Assembly: GCA_966252075.1 (NCBI GenBank)
Contig: CBINNP010000236.1
Coordinates: forward strand, 1-5,636
Direction: 5' to 3'
DNA: 5,636 nt
From: Solimonas sp966252075
Lineage (GTDB): Bacteria > Pseudomonadota > Gammaproteobacteria > Nevskiales > Nevskiaceae
Shown here: positions 1 through 5,636 of the stretch, one piece after another
Layout of the letters: each line of letters opens with the position of its first letter
Numbering within the stretch: position 1 is the first letter of the stretch
The notes under the pieces: generated by a model
Database searches by the model: none
The model's input: only the letters and a program-made list of their open reading frames with translations
What the model was told of the DNA's origin: nothing
Translations under genes and position numbers: made by a program

Positions 1-172
1 GCTGCGCCAAAACGGTCTCCGTCACAGCGGCGGCCATCGCGTTAACAGGCCCTAGACGCGAGCGCGGTTTGACTTCACCGGCGGCGCTGCGCACCATCGG
101 GCCCATGTTGATCGTCACCGCCTTCGTGCGTCTGCTGCTCCCCCACGCCGGACCTTTGCTCGAAGGCCGCTA

Positions 173-216
173 GCCCCGGGCCGGATGCGGCGTCGCCGCA
201 TCGCCAGACCCGGGGC
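173..216. repeat. Nested inverted repeat able to form a long hairpin
   Basis: Two nested perfect inverted repeats share one centre. The outer arms are GCCCCGGG (173-180) and CCCGGGGC (209-216). The inner arms are GATGCGGCG (184-192) and CGCCGCATC (194-202), separated by a single T at 193. Together they give up to 17 base pairs with a small asymmetric internal loop (CCG against GCCAGA). No run of T follows on either strand, so it is not a classical intrinsic terminator. It could be a terminator of an upstream gene, a cruciform or protein-binding dyad, or part of a structured leader of rnk. The pairing is read directly; the role is inference. Confidence 0.6.
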
Positions 217-230
217 CGCTTCATCTCCAC

Positions 231-253
231 CTTTGTTTGCTCCAAACGGAAAG
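231..253. repeat. Imperfect dyad in the rnk upstream region
   Basis: GTTTG (235-239) and CAAAC (243-247) are perfect inverted arms around a 3-base CTC loop. The pairing continues outward as CTTT (231-234) against AAAG (250-253), with a 2-base GG bulge on one side. It is the most AT-rich stretch upstream of rnk, where promoter or operator elements would be expected. It could be an operator half-site pair or a weak RNA hairpin. A chance dyad of this size is quite possible. Confidence 0.3.
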
Positions 254-266
254 CCCTTCCGGAGCT

Positions 267-289
267 GGCGCGCGCCTGTGCGCGGCGCC
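267..289 (+). repeat. GC-rich stem-loop just before the rnk start
   Basis: GGCGCGCGC (267-275) pairs with GCGCGGCGCC (280-289) as 4 plus 5 base pairs around a CTGT loop, with one bulged G at 284. It ends 19 bases upstream of the rnk ATG, immediately before the likely ribosome-binding region. A stem there could influence translation if the transcript starts upstream of it. GC-rich DNA makes such stems common, so the functional reading is tentative. Confidence 0.35.
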
Positions 290-308
290 GATCAACCGAG
301 ATTCCCTC

Positions 309-728
309 ATGAATACTGCTTCTGTCGCCGCGCCGCGGCGCCCCGAACCCCCGCTGATTCTCGACGCCAGCCTGCACCCGCAGCTGCTGAGCCTCGCGCA
401 ACGCGCATTGGCAACGATGCCGGATGTCGCCGAGCGCCTGATCGAGGAAGTGGAACGCGCCGAACTGGTGGCCAGCGATCAGGTGCCGCAGGACGTCGTC
501 GGCATCGGCTCTCAGGTGACCTATCGCGATGACGCCAGCGGCGGCATTCGCACGATCCGTCTGGTCATGCCGGGCGATGCCGATCTGGCGGCGCTACGCG
601 TGTCGGTGCTGAGCCCGATCGGCGCGGCGCTGATCGGGCTGCGCGTCGGCCAGCGCATGAGCTGGCCGCTGCGCGATGGTGTCGAGCGCAGCTTCAGCGT
701 GCTGCAGGTCGTGCGGCCGGAGGTCTGA
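309..728 (+). CDS. rnk: Rnk family regulator (regulator of nucleoside diphosphate kinase, GreA/GreB fold)
   Basis: Encodes 139 residues, close to the roughly 136 of E. coli Rnk. Residues about 20-55 are a short helical N-terminal region. Residues about 56-137 form the GreA/GreB C-terminal FKBP-like domain, with the Rnk-type stretches VPQDVVGIGSQVTYRD (59-74) and SPIGAALIGLRVGQRMSWPL (102-121). Rnk lacks the long coiled coil of GreA, so it is expected to bind RNA polymerase near the secondary channel without stimulating transcript cleavage. In E. coli and Pseudomonas, Rnk also affects nucleoside diphosphate kinase levels and exopolysaccharide output; this is family knowledge, not visible here. 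The ATG at 309 is chosen because the product then has normal family length. The frame is open further upstream to a TTG at 237, but that would add 24 unlike residues. The ribosome site is weak: a GAG at 298-300 is the only candidate. The gene converges on glgP with 11 bases between stops. Confidence 0.92.
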   Translation: MNTASVAAPRRPEPPLILDASLHPQLLSLAQRALATMPDVAERLIEEVERAELVASDQVPQDVVGIGSQVTYRDDASGGIRTIRLVMPGDADLAALRVSVLSPIGAALIGLRVGQRMSWPLRDGVERSFSVLQVVRPEV

Positions 729-739
729 ATCCGGAGCGC

Positions 740-3322
740 TCAGGCCCAGACCTGGGCGCCGAGTTCGAACGGGTGCGACATCGCCGGATGCGTCGGCCGC
801 AGGCGGATGCGGAAGCTCTGCACGCCGGCCTGAGGTTCGATCTCCGCGGCGAAGCGCGGCGAATCGCCGCCGGACTGCGGCAGCAGGCGCAGGCTGCGCT
901 CGGGCACAAAGTGCTGGCCGTCGCCGCGACCGATCAGGCACTCGACGATGACGTCGTCAGGTGTCAGGCCGTTGAGCTGCGCGTCGACCTCGAGCCTGAG
1001 CGTATCGCCATGCAGCAGACTGCGCGGCAGCTCGGCCGGCACGTTGATGCGTACGCCGCTCCAGCTTTCGAGCAGCCGCTTCTTCCAATGCGCATAGTCG
1101 GCCGCCAGCGCGTAATGGCCATCGGCCAGCTTGCGGCCCTGCTTGGCAGCCGCGCCGTAGAAGCCGCGCACGTAGTCCATCACCATCCGCGCCGAATTGA
1201 AGCGCGGGATCAGCGTCTTCATCGAGTTCTTGCTGATGCGGATCCATTCGGCTGCATAGCCGGAATGGTTCGGTCCGTAGTACAGCGGCACGACCTCGTT
1301 CTCGATGATGTCGAGCAGCTGGTCGGCCTCCTCCTCGTCGCGGCGGCGGCGCGCGGTCTCGTCACCGAGCAGCGCGTACCAGTAGCGTGGATCGACTGGC
1401 TTCACCGCAAAGCCGTTGGGGCCGTCCGGGCCGTCGGCGACGTAGCCTTCGTCCCACCAGCCGTCGAGCACGGAGACGTTGACCACGCCGTTGATGCCGG
1501 CCTTCTCGCCCGAGGTGCCGCTGGCTTCCAGCGGATATTCCGGGTTGTTGAGCCAGACATCGCAGCCCTGCACCAGATTGCGCGCCAGCAGCATGTCGTA
1601 GCCCTCGACCATGATCAGACGGCCGATGAACTGCGGCTTCATGCTGGCTTCGTACAGCTTGCGGATCAGCTCCTGCCCCGGCTGGTCCTTGGGGTGCGCC
1701 TTGCCGGCGAAAATCAGGATCGCCGGCCGCTGCGGGTCGTTGAGCAGCCGCGCCAGACGCTCCTCGTCGGCCAGGATCAGGGTGGCGCGCTTGTAGGTGG
1801 CAAAACGGCGCGCGAAGCCGAGCACCAGCGTCTTGCTGTCGGCATCGTCCACGTAACGCGTGGCACGCGCGACGATCGTCTCCGGCACACCATTGCGGCG
1901 CAGCTGGCGACGCACGCGGGCGGCGATGTCGATGAACAGGTCGCGCTTGAGCTGGCGGCGTACCGCGACGAAGCGGTCGTTGGGAATGCTGTCGATGCAG
2001 CGCCAGTAGTCGGTGTCGAGCAGCGCGCCGCGCCAGCCGCGGAAGCTGTCGTGGAAGGTACGCGTCCAGGCGCGGGCGATGAAGGTATGCAGGTGCACGC
2101 CATTGGTGACGTAGCCGATCGGGTTTTCCTGCGGATCGACCTGCGGCCAGATGTACTGCTCCATGCGGCTGGCGACGCCGCCGTGGATCTTCGACACCCC
2201 GTTGTGGAAGCGGCTGCCGCGCAAGGCCAGCGAGGTCATGTTGAAACGCTCGCCGCCGTGGTTGTCGGCGCCCAGGCCCAGCAGCACCGACTCGGCGACG
2301 CGGAACTGCGGCAGCAGCGCGCCGAGGAACCAGCGGATCTGCGCATGGTGGAAGATGTCGTGGCCCGCCGGCACCGGCGTATGCGTGGTGAACACCGTGG
2401 CCGCGGCCACCGCCTCGCGCGCGGTGTCGAAGTCCAGCCCGGCGGCCACGCCTTCGCGGATGCGTTCGAGGATCTGGAACGCCGCATGGCCTTCGTTGAT
2501 GTGCCAGGCCGTCGGCTTCTTGCCCAGCGCGCGCAAGGCGCGCACGCCGCCGATGCCGAGCACGATCTCCTGCTGGATGCGCGTGTCGGTGTCGCCGCCA
2601 TAGAGCTGGTACGTGATCGCGCGGTCGGCCTCGACGTTCTCAACCACGTCGCTGTCCAGCAGCAGCAATGAGACATGACCGATCTTGGCCTCCCAGACGC
2701 GCAGCTGCACCGTGCGATCGCCGATCTCCACCTGTACGCGGATCTCGCTGCCGTCGTCGCCATGGCAGAGGCGGATCGGCAACTGGTCGAACTCGCAGAT
2801 GTGCGCGTTGGCCTGCTGGCGCCCCTGCGCGTCGATGGTCTGCGTGAAATAGCCCTGGCGGTAGAGCAGGCCGATGGCGACGAAGGGCACGCCCAGATCG
2901 CTGATCGCCTTGCAGTGATCGCCAGCGAGGATGCCAAGGCCGCCCGAATAGATCGGCAGGCTCTCGTGCAGGCCGAACTCGGCGCAGAAGTAGGCGACCA
3001 GATCCTCGCCCGGGATCAGGTGCTTCTCGATCTCCGGCCGCGAGCCGCTGGCCATGTAGGAGTCGAAAGAGGACAGCGCGCGGTTGTAGTCCTCCAGGAA
3101 ATCGCGGTCCTGGGCGGCCTCCTCGAGCAGCGGCTGCGAAATCCGCCGCAAGAGCAGCTTGGGATTGTTGTCGCAGCCGACCCACAGCTGGCGGTCGAGC
3201 CGCCAGAAGACGCGGCGAATATCGCGGTCCCAGGCGTAGGCGAGATTGTTGGCGAGTTCTTCCAGGCGATGCAGCGCTGGCGGAATCTGCGGGCGCAGCT
3301 CAAGCGTGAAGGTGGAGGTCAC
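740..3322 (-). CDS. glgP: Alpha-glucan (glycogen/maltodextrin) phosphorylase, GT35, DUF3417-containing type
   Basis: Encodes an 860-residue cytoplasmic PLP enzyme that releases glucose 1-phosphate from alpha-1,4-glucans using inorganic phosphate. Residues about 10-115 match the DUF3417 N-terminal region (LEELANNLAYAWDRD) that marks the TIGR02094-type bacterial/archaeal branch rather than the E. coli GlgP/MalP branch. Visible motifs are SGGLG (126-130); NEGHAAF (276-282); THTPVPAGHD (313-322), with H314 matching the catalytic-site His of muscle phosphorylase; RRFATYKRA (505-513), with R506 and K511 matching the phosphate-binding Arg and Lys; and SGTSGEK (601-607), with K607 the PLP Schiff-base lysine. 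A C-terminal region from about 755 is beta-rich. The start is the GTG at 3322-3320: an AGGA lies 9 bases upstream and DUF3417 begins at once. The frame stays open for 217 more codons into the topoisomerase gene, but that part is not phosphorylase-like. topIB lies 88 bases upstream on the same strand. No glgA, glgB or glgC is in the window. The symbol is by family; substrate preference (glycogen or maltodextrin) is not determined. Confidence 0.95.
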   Translation of the reverse strand: MTSTFTLELRPQIPPALHRLEELANNLAYAWDRDIRRVFWRLDRQLWVGCDNNPKLLLRRISQPLLEEAAQDRDFLEDYNRALSSFDSYMASGSRPEIEKHLIPGEDLVAYFCAEFGLHESLPIYSGGLGILAGDHCKAISDLGVPFVAIGLLYRQGYFTQTIDAQGRQQANAHICEFDQLPIRLCHGDDGSEIRVQVEIGDRTVQLRVWEAKIGHVSLLLLDSDVVENVEADRAITYQLYGGDTDTRIQQEIVLGIGGVRALRALGKKPTAWHINEGHAAFQILERIREGVAAGLDFDTAREAVAAATVFTTHTPVPAGHDIFHHAQIRWFLGALLPQFRVAESVLLGLGADNHGGERFNMTSLALRGSRFHNGVSKIHGGVASRMEQYIWPQVDPQENPIGYVTNGVHLHTFIARAWTRTFHDSFRGWRGALLDTDYWRCIDSIPNDRFVAVRRQLKRDLFIDIAARVRRQLRRNGVPETIVARATRYVDDADSKTLVLGFARRFATYKRATLILADEERLARLLNDPQRPAILIFAGKAHPKDQPGQELIRKLYEASMKPQFIGRLIMVEGYDMLLARNLVQGCDVWLNNPEYPLEASGTSGEKAGINGVVNVSVLDGWWDEGYVADGPDGPNGFAVKPVDPRYWYALLGDETARRRRDEEEADQLLDIIENEVVPLYYGPNHSGYAAEWIRISKNSMKTLIPRFNSARMVMDYVRGFYGAAAKQGRKLADGHYALAADYAHWKKRLLESWSGVRINVPAELPRSLLHGDTLRLEVDAQLNGLTPDDVIVECLIGRGDGQHFVPERSLRLLPQSGGDSPRFAAEIEPQAGVQSFRIRLRPTHPAMSHPFELGAQVWA

Positions 3323-3331
3323 GTCGGCGAG

Positions 3332-3335
3332 TCCT
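3332..3335 (-). promoter_or_regulatory. Ribosome binding site supporting the glgP GTG start
   Basis: Read on the - strand, AGGA lies 9 bases before a GTG (3322-3320). This decides the start, because the reading frame has no in-frame ATG near the DUF3417 domain and stays open upstream for more than 200 codons. Confidence 0.6.
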
Positions 3336-3378
3336 GATCCGGGTTTGTAAATCCAACTAGCAACCACGATGCCAGCAG

Positions 3379-3398
3379 GGCTTGCGATGATGCAAGCC
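3379..3398 (-). repeat. Perfect 7-bp stem-loop between topIB and glgP
   Basis: On the - strand GGCTTGC, a 6-base ATCATC loop and GCAAGCC form a perfect hairpin. It starts 12 bases after the topoisomerase stop codon and ends 56 bases before the glgP start. No U-run follows, so a strong intrinsic terminator is unlikely. It might be a weak terminator, an mRNA-stabilising 3' end for topIB, or a processing site within a shared transcript. The structure is read directly; the role is inferred. Confidence 0.5.
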
Positions 3399-3410
3399 GG
3401 AAGCACGCCT

Positions 3411-4505
3411 TCACGGACCTCGTGCGCGCCGTGGCGGTTGCGCGGGGTGCTGCCCCGCGCGGCGGCGCAGGAAACGCAGCGCGATCTGCTCGGCGCGGCG
3501 TGGCGCGCGCACCAGGTCCAGGCGCAGCCGCTGGTAAACCCGGCCCTCGCGCCAGGCTTCGAAGACCTGCGGATTGATGTAGGACTTGCGGCAGACCGCC
3601 GGCGTGTTGCGCAGGCTCTCGGCCACTGCACGCACCGTCTGCAGCACGCAGGCGCGGCACTCGCGCTCGCTGTGCTCGGGCAGCGGCGTGGCGGCCAACA
3701 GCGCCAGCGCCTGCAGCGTCGCGCCCCAGGTGCGGAAGTCCTTGGCGGTGAAGTCGCCGCCCATCGCCTCGCGCAGGTAGTCGTTGACCTGGCCGGAATC
3801 GATGGCATGGCGGCGGCCGGCAGCATCGAGATACTGGAACAGGCGCTGGCCGGGCAGCTGCTGGCAGCGGCGGACGATGCGACTGAGCCGCCGGTCGACG
3901 ACGCGCAGCGCATGCGCCGCGCCGCCCTTGCCGGTGAAGCGCAGCTGCAGGACGGCGCCGCGGGGTTCGGCATGACGGCGGCGCAGAGTGGTCAGACCGT
4001 AACTGCCGTTGTCGCGGGCGTACTCATCGTTGCCGATCCGCGACCGCGTCGCGTCCAGCAGGGCGACGACTGCCGCCAGCACCTTGGCCCGCGGCAGGCC
4101 GCTTCGCGCCAGATCGCGCCGCAGTCGCTGCCGCAGCCGCGGCAGTGCCTCGGCGAACGCCACCATGCGCGCAAACTTCGCCTGGTCGCGCAGCAGCCGC
4201 CACTGCGGGTGATAGCGGTACTGCTTGCGGCCGCGGGCGTCGATGCCGGTAGCCTGCAGATGACCACAGGGGTCGGCGCAGATCCAGACCTGGCGATAGG
4301 CCGGCGGGATCGCCAGCATGCGGATGCGCTCCAGGGTTTCGGCATCGCGCACCGGCCGGCCCTGCGCATCGACGTAGCGGAAGCCGCGACCGCGACGCTC
4401 GCGGCGCAGCCCCGGCGCATCGGCCTCCACATAATGCAGGCCCGCGCCTTGCAGGGCCGACGGAGCGGATGGTCCGGACCGCCTGAAGGTATGTGCTGAC
4501 GCCAT
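3411..4505 (-). CDS. DNA topoisomerase IB (poxvirus-like bacterial type)
   Basis: Encodes 364 residues of a cytoplasmic enzyme that relaxes DNA supercoils by nicking one strand through a 3'-phosphotyrosine link, without ATP. Residues about 20-110 are the N-terminal beta domain, ending in the characteristic HLQATGIDARGRKQYRYHP (82-100). The catalytic domain follows with RIGNDEYARDNGSYGLTTLR (156-175), FTGKGG (190-195), KDFRTWGAT (255-263) and NTPAVCRKSYINP (300-312). By alignment to vaccinia and Deinococcus enzymes, the active-site set is R156, K193, R258, N300 and Y309 (nucleophile). Asn at the fourth position, where poxviruses have His, is also found in the Deinococcus enzyme, so it is not a defect. 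The last 20 residues are a basic, proline-rich tail (RRRAGQHPAQPPRRARGP) of no clear role. The ATG at 4505 follows a strong AAAAGGAG, although the spacing is only 3 bases; no better start lies between it and the conserved domain. The glgP gene follows on the same strand after 88 bases. The sensor kinase is divergent. Confidence 0.95.
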   Translation of the reverse strand: MASAHTFRRSGPSAPSALQGAGLHYVEADAPGLRRERRGRGFRYVDAQGRPVRDAETLERIRMLAIPPAYRQVWICADPCGHLQATGIDARGRKQYRYHPQWRLLRDQAKFARMVAFAEALPRLRQRLRRDLARSGLPRAKVLAAVVALLDATRSRIGNDEYARDNGSYGLTTLRRRHAEPRGAVLQLRFTGKGGAAHALRVVDRRLSRIVRRCQQLPGQRLFQYLDAAGRRHAIDSGQVNDYLREAMGGDFTAKDFRTWGATLQALALLAATPLPEHSERECRACVLQTVRAVAESLRNTPAVCRKSYINPQVFEAWREGRVYQRLRLDLVRAPRRAEQIALRFLRRRAGQHPAQPPRRARGP

Positions 4506-4674
4506 GGGCTCCTTTTATGATGACTGGGCGAGTCGGCTGGCGATGGCGGAACCTGCGCCGCAGCTGCTCGAAAAAAGGCTGTGGCGAGTTGAGTGAATCC
4601 GTGCTGACTTATCGGAACATCGAATCTGCTGGAGCGGCGCCAGGCGCGAGTCGTGCCGGGTCTTGGCCTCGACC
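4506..4674. other. Divergent intergenic region between topIB and the sensor kinase
   Basis: These 169 bases should hold the promoters of both divergent genes. They are richer in A/T than the flanking genes, with an A6 run at 4571-4576, an 8-base palindrome GCAGCTGC at 4560-4567, and the AT-rich ATAAAA just before the topIB ribosome site (- strand). On the + strand, TTGAGT at 4589-4594 resembles a -35 box (4 of 6 matches to TTGACA), but only a poor -10 (TATCGG, 15 bases later) can be paired with it. I do not call a specific promoter. No small gene is supported. Confidence 0.5.
4509..4516 (-). promoter_or_regulatory. Strong Shine-Dalgarno sequence of topIB with short spacing
   Basis: Read on the - strand, AAAAGGAG is followed by CCC and then the ATG at 4505-4503. 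The match to the anti-Shine-Dalgarno sequence is strong, but the 3-base spacing from GGAG to ATG is shorter than the usual 5-9. It still fixes the start better than any alternative. Confidence 0.6.
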
Positions 4675-5636
4675 ATGAGTGCCTCCGGGATCGACGCGCA
4701 GACCTGGCACCAACGCCTGTTGACGGCGCTGCGACGGATTCCGATGTCGTGGCGCTGGGCAGCGTTCGGGGTATCGCTGCTGGCGCTGCTCGGCTTCAAC
4801 GCCTGGCTCGCGGTGCAGAGCTCGCGTCAGGTATTCGACCATCAGGAGCGCGTGCGCTTCGGTTTGCGCGTCGAGGCGCGTATCAACACCGTGCTGTCGC
4901 TGGCCAAGGACATCGAGACCGGGACGCGAGGCTATCTGCTGTCCGGCTCGCCGAGCTTCCTGGTGGTCTATGGCGAAGCCATGAAAGGCCTCGACGTGCA
5001 GATCAGCGATCTCGGCCGCGAGCTGGCACGCTTTCCGGAGAACGCCGAAGCGGAGCAGCGCCTGTTCGCCGCGCTGCGGACCATGCTCGAGCAGGCCGAG
5101 GCCTGCATCGCCATCCGCGATCGCGTCGGCCCCGGTCATGCCGAACTCGAACCGGCACTGGTCTCGCAGAAGACGGCGATGGACGAGTTGCGCCAGGCCG
5201 CCTACGTGCTGCGCGACCGCCAGTCGGCGATCAACATCGGTTTCGGCCGCGAGCTGGAGGCGACACGCCGCCAGGCGCTGATCGCCATTCTGGTTCCCAG
5301 CCTGATTTCGATGCTGCTGGCGGGCCTGCTGTGGTCGCTGATCGTCCGCGACTTCCGCCGCGCCGAGCGCAGCGCGCAGCACCGCGAACAGCAGTTGCAG
5401 CAGGAGCGCGAGCTGCGCGCAGCCGCAGAGGCCGCCAGCCAGGCGAAGGACGATTTCGTGTCGGCGGTCTCGCATGAACTGCGCACACCGTTGCAGTCGA
5501 TCGTCAGCTGGACCCAGGTGATGCAGCGCGCCATCCAGGATCAGCGCGATGCACCGGTCAGCGGTTTTGGCGCCTCGCTCGACCATATCAATCGTCACGC
5601 CGCTGCCCTGAGCGCCATGGTCGACGATCTGCTCGA
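4675..5636 (+). CDS. Membrane sensor histidine kinase with CHASE3 domain (3' part missing)
   Basis: The first 320 codons of a sensor kinase are present; the gene runs off the right edge. The cytoplasmic N-terminus (1-25) leads into a first membrane helix at about 26-47 (WAAFGVSLLALLGFNAWLAV). A periplasmic region at about 48-200 matches the four-helix CHASE3 sensor fold, with the typical DIETGTRGYLLSGSPSF (79-95). A second membrane helix lies at about 201-224, followed by a charged Gln/Glu-rich coiled coil at about 226-258. The HisKA dimerisation region starts near 259, with the H-box VSHELRTPL (265-273); H267 is the predicted phospho-accepting histidine. The ATP-binding domain, and any receiver domain of a hybrid kinase, would lie beyond the window. 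The ligand is unknown, as for most CHASE3 proteins. The ATG at 4675 is chosen because it gives a complete first membrane segment. The frame is closed by a TGA at 4594-4596, and only a TTG at 4663 is an alternative. There is no clear Shine-Dalgarno near the ATG. No response regulator gene is in view. Confidence 0.92.
   Translation, partial: MSASGIDAQTWHQRLLTALRRIPMSWRWAAFGVSLLALLGFNAWLAVQSSRQVFDHQERVRFGLRVEARINTVLSLAKDIETGTRGYLLSGSPSFLVVYGEAMKGLDVQISDLGRELARFPENAEAEQRLFAALRTMLEQAEACIAIRDRVGPGHAELEPALVSQKTAMDELRQAAYVLRDRQSAINIGFGRELEATRRQALIAILVPSLISMLLAGLLWSLIVRDFRRAERSAQHREQQLQQERELRAAAEAASQAKDDFVSAVSHELRTPLQSIVSWTQVMQRAIQDQRDAPVSGFGASLDHINRHAAALSAMVDDLL

Larger units (their letters stand above)
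1..308. other. Non-coding or undetermined stretch upstream of rnk
   Basis: No gene in this stretch can be called with confidence. On the + strand, one frame is open from the left edge to a TAG at 171-173. On the - strand, another frame is open from possible ATG starts at 106, 97 or 37 off the left edge. Either could be the end of a neighbouring gene, but both use several codons that are uncommon in the clear genes of this window (TTA, AGA, ACA on +; CTA, GTT, CCT on -), and neither product is recognised. From about 173 to 290 the stretch holds three inverted repeats, described separately. Around 231-253 there is a locally AT-richer patch that could hold a promoter, but no good -35/-10 pair was found. 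A TTGACT at 69-74 resembles a sigma-70 -35 box but lacks a convincing -10 partner. Confidence 0.5.

Noticed and set aside
69..97. Sigma-70 promoter with TTGACT at 69-74
   Set aside because: At a 17-base spacing the -10 candidate is CACCAT, only 3 of 6 matches, and the site is over 200 bases from rnk.
744..757. Hairpin at the glgP 3' end as an intrinsic terminator
   Set aside because: It has only a 6-bp stem with a 2-base centre, no T-run on either side, and is part of the glgP coding sequence.
773..2671. A 632-codon open frame on the + strand, opposite glgP
   Set aside because: It lies wholly antisense to a phosphorylase with all catalytic motifs. Its product is rich in Ala, Arg, Val, His and Gln with no recognisable domain, as expected for a frame opposite a GC-rich gene where stop codons are rare.
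3570..3609. Asn in place of the poxvirus active-site His in topoisomerase IB as a sign of inactivity
   Set aside because: The Deinococcus enzyme, shown to be active, has Asn at this position, so N300 is normal for the bacterial branch.
3323..3973. A 217-codon N-terminal extension of glgP, possibly a fusion
   Set aside because: The extension overlaps the topoisomerase gene in another frame, is Ala/Arg/Ser-rich without homology, and the GTG at 3322 has its own ribosome site immediately before the conserved DUF3417 region.
3369..4499. A 376-codon open frame on the + strand, opposite topIB
   Set aside because: It is the antisense shadow of a complete topoisomerase IB with a full active-site set; its product has biased composition and no recognisable motif.
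4609..5598. A 329-codon open frame on the - strand, opposite the sensor kinase
   Set aside because: The + strand frame here encodes membrane helices, a CHASE3 motif and an H-box in the right order; the - strand product is Gln/Arg/Ala-rich low-complexity sequence.

Overview
The window comes from a GC-rich bacterial chromosome. Protein content (an Rnk homologue, a proteobacterial-style topoisomerase IB, a CHASE3 sensor kinase) and strongly G/C-biased third codon positions point to a proteobacterium, most likely a gammaproteobacterium. This placement is inferred from remembered family features, not from a database search.

Layout: bases 1-308 hold no convincing gene but carry three successive inverted repeats upstream of rnk. 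rnk (309-728, +) encodes a GreA/GreB-fold regulator that is expected to act on RNA polymerase. It converges on glgP (740-3322, -), an 860-residue alpha-glucan phosphorylase of the DUF3417-containing subfamily, with 11 bases between the stop codons. Upstream of glgP on the same strand, after an 88-base gap with a perfect 7-bp hairpin, lies a poxvirus-like DNA topoisomerase IB gene (3411-4505, -). A gap of 169 bases separates it from a divergent gene (4675 to the right edge, +) for a membrane histidine kinase with a CHASE3 sensor region. That gene is cut by the window edge just after its HisKA helix region.

The four genes do not form an obvious single pathway. Topoisomerase IB and phosphorylase may be co-transcribed, since they share a strand and have a short gap, but no biochemical link is evident. 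Rnk and the kinase have general regulatory roles. I see no rRNA, tRNA, CRISPR array, insertion sequence, phage or toxin-antitoxin gene. The window looks like ordinary housekeeping and accessory-metabolism chromosome. The features most worth a second look are the structured leader of rnk, the tight convergent gene end, and the stem-loop between the topoisomerase and phosphorylase genes.
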